The position numbers and the translations under genes were made by a program. From Pseudomonadota bacterium (GTDB lineage: Bacteria > Pseudomonadota > Gammaproteobacteria > Halothiobacillales > Halothiobacillaceae), in the NCBI GenBank assembly GCA_021795795.1, contig JAJYPA010000464.1, positions 1-6,663 on the forward strand: a DNA stretch of 6,663 nucleotides, given 5' to 3'. Below, one piece after another: positions 1 through 6,576 of the stretch. The stretch's first letter is position 1. The number at the start of each line of letters is the position of its first letter. The notes under the pieces are model-generated. The model saw only the letters and a program-made list of their open reading frames with translations, did not search any database and was not told the origin of the DNA.

Positions 1-72
1 TTCGCGAACCTCGGCGGCAAGCTCAGCGTCGATATGGCAAAGGAAACGAAAAAAGGATGGGTCCTGCAATAA
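1..72 (+). CDS. C-terminal end of an unidentified protein, cut by the window edge
   Basis: Reading frame 1 is open from the first base and ends at TAA (70-72), giving a 23-residue tail that is rich in lysine and ends in GWVLQ. The hairpin just downstream is compatible with a gene end. The tail is too short to assign a family or function, and a chance open frame of this length is quite possible. No motif is recognisable. Confidence 0.3.
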   Translation, partial: FANLGGKLSVDMAKETKKGWVLQ

Positions 73-91
73 GGTATGGCACACTGGTGGG

Positions 92-118
92 GTCTCCTTG
101 GTCGCGAAACCCGGAGAC
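92..118. repeat. Imperfect hairpin upstream of the integrase
   Basis: GTCTCC (92-97) pairs with GGAGAC (113-118). Inside it GGT (100-102) pairs with ACC (109-111), leaving a six-base CGCGAA loop. It lies 20 bases after the stop of the partial upstream gene, so it could end that transcript, but no T-tract follows and it is not a classical intrinsic terminator. A recombinase binding site near the element end is an alternative. Confidence 0.35.
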
Positions 119-153
119 TCCCCCGAAGAGGTCGTGTTGATCAAGATCTCTGA

Positions 154-165
154 GGGGGATCCCCC
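154..165. repeat. Perfect 12-base palindrome GGGGGATCCCCC
   Basis: This self-complementary run lies 53 bases before the integrase start codon. It could be an operator or part of an attachment region, since integrases commonly lie next to their att site, but no second copy was seen in the window and no function can be shown. Confidence 0.3.
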
Positions 166-217
166 CTACGTCCATCACCAAACGTGACCACCACGAACCG
201 AAAACCCATCAATTACG

Positions 218-1221
218 ATGGCCGTGCTCAGCGGGCCCGGCGGCCGCACAGTCAGGCAAGCCCAGATCATCAAAAAAGGCTATAAGGGGCTCTACGGAAC
301 CTTTGATACAAAGGTTGAGGCCCAGATTTGGGCTAAAAAACATGAGTCGGCTATGGAGCATCGCACGTTTGTTTCTAGTGTCGAGGCCGAGTCCACGACC
401 CTGGCGGAGGCCTTGGAGCGCTACCGGGTTGAGGTGAGCAGTAAAAAGAAAAGCGCCGGTCGTGAGAAGTTCACCATTAAGATCTGGAGTGAATCCCCGT
501 TAGGGCCAAGAACCCTGGCGAGCATCAGAGGCAAAGACATTGCGCAGTCCATTAAGGATATGCAAGCGCGCGGCTTAGGTCAACACAGCGTCCGGATCTA
601 CTTGGCCTTGCTCTCCCACCTCTTTAACGTCGCCCGCACCGCATGGGGCATGGAATCGCTCACAAACCCCGTGGAGCTTGTGAAGGGGATGCGTCCTAAG
701 TTGCCCCGGGGCGCGATTGCCGGCTGGCTGCCGGTGAATACGAAAGGCTTATGGCGGCTTGTGACAGTCGTGGTGATGGCCGAATGGCCTCGATTATCAC
801 ATGGGCCGTCGAGACCGCCATGCGCGAAGCGGAAATCTCTTATATGCGATGGGAGCGGATCAATTGGAAAACTCGCGTCTTGACCGTTCCCTGGGAAGAG
901 ACAAAGACCAGCGAGGCCCGCGGGGTTCCTTTGTCGAACGTCGCCGTTGATATTTTAGAGTTGGTAGGCGTACAAAAAGAGGGGCTGGTCTGGCGAGGCA
1001 TAACAGCCAATTCAATCGCCCACGCCTTCGAGGACATCTGTCGGCGCGCGGGCATTGAGGGCCTGCGTTTCCATGATCTTCGCCATGAGGCGACTACCAG
1101 GCTCTTTGAGAAGCGCCTGCACGATATGGAGGTGGCCGCCATTACGGGGCATAAGACGCTCCAGATCTTGAAGCGGTATGCTCATTTAAGGGCCGAGGAT
1201 CTGGTGGGGATGTTGGGGTGA
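218..1221 (+). pseudogene. Tyrosine-recombinase integrase, split by a one-base frameshift
   Basis: Phage/ICE-type site-specific integrase that would cut and rejoin att DNA through a covalent phosphotyrosine. The first part reads from ATG 218. After the Leu-Pro-Arg-Gly codons the reading jumps at the CCCCGGGG tract (704-711): restoring one base lets it continue as Arg-Asp-Cys-Arg-Leu-Ala and so on to TGA 1219-1221, giving a 334-residue protein, a normal family length. In that restored numbering, residues 1-55 form an arm-type DNA-binding domain (GTFDTKVEAQIWA), about 60-145 the core-binding helices, and about 165-334 the catalytic domain with Arg203, Lys230, His286, Arg289, His312 and Tyr321 (codon at 1177). 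All active-site residues are therefore present. No clear ribosome site precedes ATG 218, and an in-frame TGA at 185 limits upstream extension. As written the first frame ends at 883 without a catalytic domain. Either the gene is dead or the base loss in this G/C run is a sequencing error. Confidence 0.9.
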
Positions 1222-1838
1222 ATGGTAGCTCCACCATCCGCCCGATCTCTTTCAACAGTGGCCACGTGATTATGAGCCCATGCCGGTGTGGCGGCGTGCG
1301 CCCATGACCGGCCCGGGTCGCGTGACGGTTAGGCGTAATCCATAGGTGCGAGTTTTAAACGGCTATTTGCAATCCGAGGTTGGAAACGGAAAATCTGGCC
1401 TACGAAAAACTTGAATAATTTTTCATCCGTTTTGTGCATTACCCGGTTGACACTATCGCAGTCCCGAAGCCTCTCATTTTTGCAAACCATGGTTGGGAAT
1501 GCGATAATACCTGCGTTTTTGCATGCGTGATGGATGATACTGCCAAATGTTGGTCAATGGCGGTTTGTGTCAGAAGCAGCCCTCCATTCATGCTGGCACG
1601 ACCGTCTCTTGATCGGCCAAAGCCGTCGGTCAGTTTTTGTTGGTGGATGACTGCTTAGCAGCGAAAGCCGACATTCCCGTCCAATTTTGGAACGTGTAAT
1701 ATAGGCTACGAAGTGGATGTTCAGCCATGGCACCACGAACTACCGGAGCTCGGCCATAGCGGTCACTGAAGTTCCCCACCGTGAACGACAGCTCAAGACT
1801 GGAAGCGGACATTCGTAATGCTTCAGAGTTGACGGGAC
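1222..1838. other. Gene-poor gap between integrase and transposase remnant
   Basis: About 620 bases with no coding region I can support. Visible structure is a small inverted repeat straight after the integrase stop (ATGGT 1222-1226 with ACCAT 1233-1237) and another in the AT-rich stretch around 1410 (GAAAAA 1404-1409 with TTTTTC 1419-1424). A perfect TTGACA at 1447-1452 has no convincing -10 box at 16-18 bases spacing. A 74-codon open frame (1434-1658) lacks a ribosome site and any recognisable motif. Similar GCCGACATTC/GCGGACATTC words occur near 1668 and 1805. The stretch may contain decayed parts of the IS1595-type element whose transposase tail follows, but I could not recognise upstream transposase motifs in any forward frame. 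Confidence 0.5.
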
Positions 1839-2093
1839 GTGCCACTCAAGGCCGTGAATGTGAAGGCAGGTATTCGCGTCGTGGACCAGGTTTTTCGTGT
1901 GCAAAACGTGAATGCCTATGACAGCCGCCTAAAGACATGGATGCATAGATTTCATGGAGTGGCCACCGCCTATCCGTCCAACTACTTGGTATGGCGGCGC
2001 TTATTGGATCATTTTCGCGGAACCGTAGATCCCAATATTCTGCAACGTGCGGCACTGGGAATCACCTATCTTCAACAACCAACGGTGATATAG
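1839..2093 (+). pseudogene. C-terminal remnant of an IS1595/ISXO2-type transposase
   Basis: The open frame encodes 84 residues whose core, AVNVKAGIRVVDQVF followed by VNAYDSRLKTWMHRFHGVAT and NYLVWRRLLDHF, matches from memory the conserved C-terminal segment of IS1595-family (ISXO2-like DDE) transposases, where Asn-Tyr-Leu-x-Trp-x-R is typical. Intact family members are about 300 residues, so roughly the first two thirds are missing. An in-frame TGA at 1830-1832 blocks extension and no upstream DDE motif is visible, so the GTG at 1839 is unlikely to be a true start. The stump stops 23 bases before the helicase gene, so the insertion lies in what should be the promoter region of the downstream operon. 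The family call is from recall, not from a search. Confidence 0.65.
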
Positions 2094-2101
2094 ACAAAAT
2101 C

Positions 2102-2110
2102 AAAGGTGAG
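2102..2110 (+). promoter_or_regulatory. Ribosome binding site setting the helicase start at 2117
   Basis: AAAGGTGAG ends six bases before ATG 2117, a good Shine-Dalgarno position. It decides against the more upstream in-frame ATG at 1991, which would read through the transposase remnant in another frame and add 42 residues with no helicase character. No convincing -35/-10 pair was found between 1990 and 2100. Confidence 0.7.
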
Positions 2111-2116
2111 AACGTA

Positions 2117-3517
2117 ATGAGGGGTAATCTGCCAAAGCCTATCAAGAGACAGCGCGAGGTGTTGTACATGCCTTCAGCAGGGCACATTGCCGTGCTCGGA
2201 ACTGCTGGAAGCGGTAAAACGACGCTCGCTCTCTATCGGGCTGTCTATCTGTCCGAGCCGTCGATGCCGCATGCTGGAAGGACGTTGCTCCTGACATTTA
2301 ACAAAACGCTTGTCACCTATCTTAAGTATCTCAAGCCCATTGATCTGCAGAATGTCCAAGTTGAAACCTACCATAAATTCGCACGGGGTTATCTCAGCAA
2401 CCGTGGCAAAATGAGTAGGAATTGCATTTGCGATTCTGACAGCAGAAAAGCTTTCATTTCCGAAGCAGTCAAAGAAGTCGAATCTGGCTACGAACCGTCA
2501 AAATTCTTTAAGAGGCCCCTCGAATTTTTTTCAGACGAAAGCCAGTGGATTTTCGGCCATGGGATCACTTCCCAAGAAGAATATGTGGGAGTGGAGCGCG
2601 TTGGGCGTATCGGCACAAAGCTTTCCCGCAATCTTAGGCCAGTCATGTACGAGATTCTCAACAAGTATCTCGAGATTCGAACTGCCGCCGGAAAATTATA
2701 TGACTGGGATGATATCGCTATTGCTGTGCGAAAAGCGTTCGAAGAGGATTCTTCTGCCCGTGTTTATAAGCACATAATCGTTGATGAAGGGCAAGACCTC
2801 TCCCCAGAGATGATTCGCTCGCTGGCGGCAGCAATCCCCGAGGACGGTTCACTTTCGTTTTTCGGGGATGTTGCTCAGCAAATCTATGGGCAACGGATGA
2901 GCTGGCGCTCCGCAGGACTTAAGATCCATCAACAGTGGCTATTCAAGGAAAACTATCGTAATACAAAACAGATCGCTCAGTTAGGGTTGGCCATTTCGAG
3001 GATGCCGTTTTTTCAGGATATTCCTGATTTGATTGAACCCACATCACCAAGAGCCGACGGTGCGTTGCCTACCTTAGTCAACTGCACCGACAAGGATCAG
3101 CAAGTTGAAATCGCACTTCGGGCAGCAAGGGGTGCTGGGAAAACTCAGAGTGTTGCCATCCTCGTAAAAGATAGAGCCCAAGAGAATATCTTTAGCTCTG
3201 CCCTGGGAGAAAACGCTACACGATTGCACCGCAACCTTCAGGTATGGAATGACGGCCCCGGCATTTACCATGGTACCTATCACGCGGCTAAGGGGCTTGA
3301 ATTTGACGTTGTGATACTGCCTTTCTTGGATGCGGGCAATCTTCCCGATCCGGATTATCTAGCCTCTCACGAGGAAGAGGATGGCCTTACGCATGATGGC
3401 AGACTTCTTTATGTGGCGGTAACGAGAGCAAAAACGAGCTTGATCCTGCTATACACCGAGAAGCTCACGTCACTGCTACCTGTTGGCGAATCACTCTACC
3501 AGAGGGTCAAGCCATGA
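2117..3517 (+). CDS. UvrD/Rep-like superfamily 1 DNA helicase
   Basis: ATP-driven helicase or translocase of the UvrD/Rep/PcrA branch, expected in the cytoplasm acting on single-stranded or forked DNA. The 466 residues carry the SF1 motifs in order: an upstream Gln near residue 12; Walker A GTAGSGKTT (28-36); an LLLTFNKTL segment (57-65, motif Ia region); Walker B IIVDEGQD (220-227); motif III GDVAQQIYGQ (250-259); motif IV ENYRN (278-282); motif V TYHAAKGLEFDVVIL (387-401); and motif VI LLYVAVTRAKT (430-440), with the arginine finger. All key residues look intact. It is much shorter than UvrD or Rep (about 670-720 aa), so the 1B/2B insertions must be reduced and no nuclease domain is visible. 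Its TGA overlaps the ATG of the DarT gene (ATGA, 3514-3517), implying translational coupling. Small helicases of this type are common in defence and toxin-antitoxin loci. The specific role here, such as exposing ssDNA for DarT or repairing modified DNA, is inference. Confidence 0.9.
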   Translation: MRGNLPKPIKRQREVLYMPSAGHIAVLGTAGSGKTTLALYRAVYLSEPSMPHAGRTLLLTFNKTLVTYLKYLKPIDLQNVQVETYHKFARGYLSNRGKMSRNCICDSDSRKAFISEAVKEVESGYEPSKFFKRPLEFFSDESQWIFGHGITSQEEYVGVERVGRIGTKLSRNLRPVMYEILNKYLEIRTAAGKLYDWDDIAIAVRKAFEEDSSARVYKHIIVDEGQDLSPEMIRSLAAAIPEDGSLSFFGDVAQQIYGQRMSWRSAGLKIHQQWLFKENYRNTKQIAQLGLAISRMPFFQDIPDLIEPTSPRADGALPTLVNCTDKDQQVEIALRAARGAGKTQSVAILVKDRAQENIFSSALGENATRLHRNLQVWNDGPGIYHGTYHAAKGLEFDVVILPFLDAGNLPDPDYLASHEEEDGLTHDGRLLYVAVTRAKTSLILLYTEKLTSLLPVGESLYQRVKP

Positions 3518-4206
3518 ACTTGATTCAACAGGAGTGCGCCAACCGTCGGATCACTCGGATCTGCCATTTTACGCAGTCGAGAAATCTTGCTCATATTTTT
3601 GATGATCCTCTCGGGCTTTGTTCGAAGAGGACGCTTCAGCAGCATGATATGCCGTATAACCCGACCGACCCAGACCGACATGACGGGCGGGATGATCTGA
3701 TTTGCTGCTCTATCGAATATCCGAACACCTACTACTTCGCTAGAGTCCGGGAACAAGACCACTTGTTCAAGGACTGGGTAGTTTTGATGATCGATCCTAG
3801 GCACCTGTGGCACCCTGAGACTTGCTTTTGCCCGTGCAATGCCGCCCGGGCCCGTGGTGCTTATATCCAAACCGGGATAATCGGGTTTCGATCACTTTAC
3901 GCAGCTACATCCCCTGGGATTGATTTTCCCCGTCCTGCCACACATCTTCACGCTGCACCAACCGATATTCAGGCGGAAGTTCTCCTTAAAGACCCGATTC
4001 CACTTGATTCAATTATCGGTATTGCAGTTCATACAGAAGAACAGGCTCATCGGGAAATATTCAGATTGAAGCTCCAGGGAATAACTCTCGACAAACCAAT
4101 TTACATCGCTCCGGACTTTTTTGAAAGGGCATCCCTCTCGCAGTTTATTCAACGCGGAGTCCGAGCGACGGAAACGATATATGAAAACGGGGGCCTACAT
4201 GGCTGA
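3514..4206 (+). CDS. darT: DarT-family (DUF4433) DNA ADP-ribosyltransferase toxin
   Basis: DarT enzymes use NAD+ to attach ADP-ribose to bases in single-stranded DNA (thymidine or guanosine depending on subfamily), blocking replication; several protect against phage. In this 230-residue protein the N-terminal CHFTQSRNLAHIF (17-29) matches the family's H-x-T NAD-binding start. DGRDDLICCSIEYPN (57-71), WVVLMIDPRHLW (88-99) and CFCPCNAA (104-111) fit the conserved middle, and PTDIQAEVLLKDPIPLDSI (149-167) carries the predicted catalytic Glu155. Length is normal and nothing looks truncated. The SIEYPN and IDPRHLW pattern resembles the DarT1-like branch more than the short DarT2 enzymes; that is recall, not an alignment. 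AGAGGG (3501-3506) sits seven bases before the ATG, which overlaps the helicase stop. The gene overlaps the next by eight bases, so toxin and presumed antitoxin are made together. No macrodomain DarG or NADAR gene is present in the window. Family membership is confident; the target base and toxicity are inferred. Confidence 0.88.
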   Translation: MNLIQQECANRRITRICHFTQSRNLAHIFDDPLGLCSKRTLQQHDMPYNPTDPDRHDGRDDLICCSIEYPNTYYFARVREQDHLFKDWVVLMIDPRHLWHPETCFCPCNAARARGAYIQTGIIGFRSLYAATSPGIDFPRPATHLHAAPTDIQAEVLLKDPIPLDSIIGIAVHTEEQAHREIFRLKLQGITLDKPIYIAPDFFERASLSQFIQRGVRATETIYENGGLHG

Positions 4207-5965
4207 TAACAACACAGTAAGGCTAAAAACAAGCAAAGCCGTTGGGGGCATGCTTGGGGCTGCTTTTGGTGACGCACTGGGTTGGCCGAATGAGCGAATT
4301 GCCAAGTCAAACGCCTCAAAACAAACTCAATGTCGCCTGCATGATTTTAAGAGATGGGCTCGACGCTCCGGCGGTCGATTTTTTCCTCATGAAGAGATCA
4401 TTGAGGAAGGCGAGTACAGCGACGACACCCAACTCATGCTCTGTCTCAGTAGGTCTTTGCAGAAAGGTGAAGCATGGTGGGAACACTTCACACAGGTGGA
4501 GTTACCATTTTGGTCCGTTTATGAACGTGGTGGCGGCGGTGCAACTAAAAGAGCTGTGGAGTCATGGCTGGATAATGTCACGCCATGGAGTCCGAACCGG
4601 AAGCCGCAGGATGTGAAGCGATATTACGACGCGGGCGGCAACGGTGTCGCGATGCGAGTTCTCCCTCACGTCTTGCGTTTGGGCGAAAAGGAATTCCCAA
4701 AAATAGCCACTAATATTTTTCTTGATGGTATAGCTACGCATGGACACCCCCGGGCGTTGTTAGGCGCTTTGGCTTACGGTTTTTCGCTTTGGGCGGCTTT
4801 TCGCAAGGATTGGAAACTTGCTTATGGCGAATTGGTAGAAGACTTGATCAAGAGTGTAGATATCTGGTCTGCTCTTCCGGCCACACCGGGCATGCCGCCA
4901 GAATGGAGGAGCCAAGCGGAAAAAAGCCTTCAGGACTACATGAAACATTGGGAATCGGCCAAGGCGGAGATCATGGAGTATCTTGAAGTCTGCCGAGCGG
5001 AACTCTCGAAAGGTGCTTTGAGTCTCGATGACGATGTACTAAAAAAACTCGAATGCTTCAACAGTAAGATAAGCGGAGCCGGAACCGTTGCCGCGATAGC
5101 CTCCGTGTATCTGGCATCCCGCCACGCTGCTGATCCAATTAATGGCGTGGTAGAGGCCGCCTTCGCCATTGGTTTAGATACCGATACTATCGCCTCAATG
5201 ACGGGTGGTCTGCTCGGCTGTATTAATGGTTCCGACTGGCTATCACCTGTGAAGCAAGACATTCAAGACGCCGCCTACATCGAGAAAAATGCATTTCGAT
5301 TAGCAAACGGACATATTGATAACAAGCCTACTCATGAGGTTGTTAAGAGATCCTCGCTGAAGACTTGGGTTGATGACGTTGTAACTGCGCCTGATTCGAG
5401 CGAGGTCAACCTTCCTGATCGCAGAAAGGCCAAGGTAAATCGCGGGGCTGACTACATCGGACGCAGCGGGAAGTTCAAAGTCGAATTCCGACGTTTGACC
5501 ACCGAGGACGGCCAAATCATCTACCTGAACAAGATTTCAAAGGGCAGTTTTGGGCCAATAGTCGGTAGCCTGAAGCAAACCAGCGTATCTTACCAGCAGC
5601 CTCTTTCTAAAAGTCTTGGATGCGGCTCAAAGATACCTGTGGCCTCATTCGAAAGAGCCATTTGGTTCTATCGTGACTGCCTCGGCTTAACTGTGAAGAA
5701 ACAGAGCTCGGATTTTGTTGTTTTCGACCAGGGACTCGTTTTAGTTCCTTTTAGCTACACGAACAATGTTTCTCAAGGGATTCAACTTCGAACGATGCTC
5801 TACATTCAGGCAACGAACATTGCTGAGCGCTTTAGGTGGGTTAAAGAGAGCGATTTGCAGATAGTTACGGCGCTGGCTCCGTGGGGAAAATTCGGGATGC
5901 TTTTTTTCAGAAGTCTTGACCCGGATGGCAATGTGGTTGAGGTCTTTTCGGCAGATGGGCAATGA
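4199..5965 (+). CDS. ADP-ribosylglycohydrolase fused to a C-terminal VOC domain
   Basis: The first part is a DraG/ARH-fold ADP-ribosylglycohydrolase, a binuclear-Mg enzyme that removes ADP-ribose from proteins or nucleic acids. In 588 residues the ARH domain spans about 12-375: GGMLGAAFGDALGWPNE (16-32), the metal motif YSDDTQ (73-78), GGGGATKRAVESW (111-123), GGNGVAMRVLP (146-156), ATHGHPRAL (179-187) and the second metal motif LDTDTIASMTGG (326-337), with Asp75, Asp76, Asp327 and Asp329 present. A roughly 95-residue linker of unknown fold follows. Residues about 471-588 look like one VOC (glyoxalase/bleomycin-resistance) domain: KIPVASFERAIWFYRDCLGL (478-497), then FVVFDQGLVLVPF and DPDGNVVEVFS (574-584), keeping the usual C-terminal Glu581 while the first metal ligand is not evident. 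ATG 4199 is chosen because the ARH domain begins shortly after it and it overlaps darT by eight bases; ATG 4181 would add six residues. Coupling to darT suggests it reverses the toxin's modification (inference). The role of the VOC part is unknown. Confidence 0.87.
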   Translation: MADNNTVRLKTSKAVGGMLGAAFGDALGWPNERIAKSNASKQTQCRLHDFKRWARRSGGRFFPHEEIIEEGEYSDDTQLMLCLSRSLQKGEAWWEHFTQVELPFWSVYERGGGGATKRAVESWLDNVTPWSPNRKPQDVKRYYDAGGNGVAMRVLPHVLRLGEKEFPKIATNIFLDGIATHGHPRALLGALAYGFSLWAAFRKDWKLAYGELVEDLIKSVDIWSALPATPGMPPEWRSQAEKSLQDYMKHWESAKAEIMEYLEVCRAELSKGALSLDDDVLKKLECFNSKISGAGTVAAIASVYLASRHAADPINGVVEAAFAIGLDTDTIASMTGGLLGCINGSDWLSPVKQDIQDAAYIEKNAFRLANGHIDNKPTHEVVKRSSLKTWVDDVVTAPDSSEVNLPDRRKAKVNRGADYIGRSGKFKVEFRRLTTEDGQIIYLNKISKGSFGPIVGSLKQTSVSYQQPLSKSLGCGSKIPVASFERAIWFYRDCLGLTVKKQSSDFVVFDQGLVLVPFSYTNNVSQGIQLRTMLYIQATNIAERFRWVKESDLQIVTALAPWGKFGMLFFRSLDPDGNVVEVFSADGQ

Positions 5966-5980
5966 CCTGCTAATTACTCG

Positions 5981-6004
5981 TGCCCATGGCTGGCTACTTG
6001 GGCA
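5981..6004. repeat. Inverted repeat just after the operon, weak terminator candidate
   Basis: TGCCCA (5981-5986) pairs with TGGGCA (5999-6004) around a 12-base loop, 15 bases beyond the hydrolase stop. The position suits a terminator but no T-run follows and the stem is only six pairs. It may instead belong to the end of the ISAzo13-type element. Confidence 0.3.
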
Positions 6005-6016
6005 TCGCGTGAAAAT

Positions 6017-6030
6017 AACTTGACCAAGTT
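6017..6030. repeat. Inverted repeat AACTTG-AC-CAAGTT upstream of the transposase
   Basis: Two perfect six-base arms with a two-base centre lie 25 bases before the transposase ATG. The nearby GTGAAAATAACTTGACC stretch could be part of the terminal or regulatory sequence of the ISAzo13-type element, but I cannot fix the element's left end because no matching right end lies in the window. Confidence 0.35.
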
Positions 6031-6054
6031 CCCAGGAAGCGATCTCATGCGTCT

Positions 6055-6576
6055 ATGCCTAATCAGTCGTCGCTACGACAGATCAAAACGCGCTACGGCG
6101 CGCTCGGTCCCTTGATGGACGAACGCATGCGTCGGCAATGGGCAGCCACGGAAGCGCAGACCTACGGTTGGGGAGGATTGAGCGCCGTCAGTGCCGCCAC
6201 GGGGCTGTCGCGTAATACCATTCGTAAAGGGTTGGCAGAGATCGCGGCGCGTAAAAAGAACCCTCGAGCCAAAGTGACATCCCGCGTGCGCACGATCGGC
6301 GGCGGGCGCAAACGCTAGACCGAATCCGATCCGGGATTAACGCAAGCACTGAAGCGTCTGGTCGACCAGATGACGCGGGGAGGCGCCATGTCGCCCTTGC
6401 GTTGGACCTGCAAGAGTACGAGCAGTTTGGCGGAAGCTCTCACTTTACAGGAACACCCGATCAGCGCCTGGTCGGCAGCAATTCTCAATGTGAAGCGACG
6501 CCGCTTCGGAATGGGGTGGCGGTCGATCTACGGGGTTTGCGTGAGTCTCTGCCGGACGTCGGGTACGAGCGGATAG
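6055..6576 (+). pseudogene. ISAzo13-family transposase fragment with in-frame amber stop
   Basis: From ATG 6055 the frame encodes 87 residues, then TAG (6316-6318), then 85 more codons in the same frame to TAG 6574-6576. The N-terminal part (IKTRYGALGPLMDERMRRQWA, with a helix-turn-helix SAVSAATGLSRNTIRKGLAE at 43-62 and GGGRKR before the stop) and the part after it (TESDPGLTQALKRLV and MSPLRWTCKSTSSLAEAL) both fit, from recall, the start of ISAzo13-family transposases. There RKR is usually followed by leucine and then the T/S-E segment, so the amber probably replaced a leucine or similar codon by one base. After about 6455 the expected family pattern (LGYSLQ and so on) is no longer seen, so the gene is truncated or joined to other sequence. 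Intact members are about 400 residues with a DDE domain, which is absent. The fragment is not expected to transpose. Confidence 0.75.

Noticed and set aside
73..217. tRNA gene as integration target next to the integrase
   Set aside because: A GGTCGCGAAACC segment recalls a T-arm, but no acceptor, D or anticodon stems can be built around it.
840..1142. 100-codon open frame on the minus strand
   Set aside because: It lies entirely opposite the catalytic half of the integrase and has no motif; a shadow of the real gene.
1447..1452. Perfect TTGACA as a -35 promoter box
   Set aside because: No acceptable -10 hexamer at 16-18 bases spacing and no supported gene shortly downstream.
1434..1658. 74-codon open frame in the gap after the integrase
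   Set aside because: No ribosome site, odd composition with many Cys and Trp, no recognisable motif, and it lies in a stretch that looks decayed.
2071..2094. TTCAAC and TATAGA as promoter for the operon
   Set aside because: The spacing is only 12 bases, too short for a normal sigma-70 promoter.
1991..2116. Upstream ATG extending the helicase by 42 residues
   Set aside because: It overlaps the transposase remnant in another frame, and a good ribosome site precedes ATG 2117, where helicase-like sequence begins.
3496..3870. 124-codon minus-strand open frame over darT
   Set aside because: Antisense to a well-supported gene, with no motif or ribosome site seen.
4121..4198. Longer start of the ARH-VOC protein inside darT
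   Set aside because: The extra residues are a shifted reading of the DarT C-terminus; ATG 4199, or possibly 4181, fits the overlap and the domain start better.
4936..5262. 108-codon minus-strand open frame over the hydrolase
   Set aside because: Antisense to the conserved ARH metal-binding region; no independent evidence.
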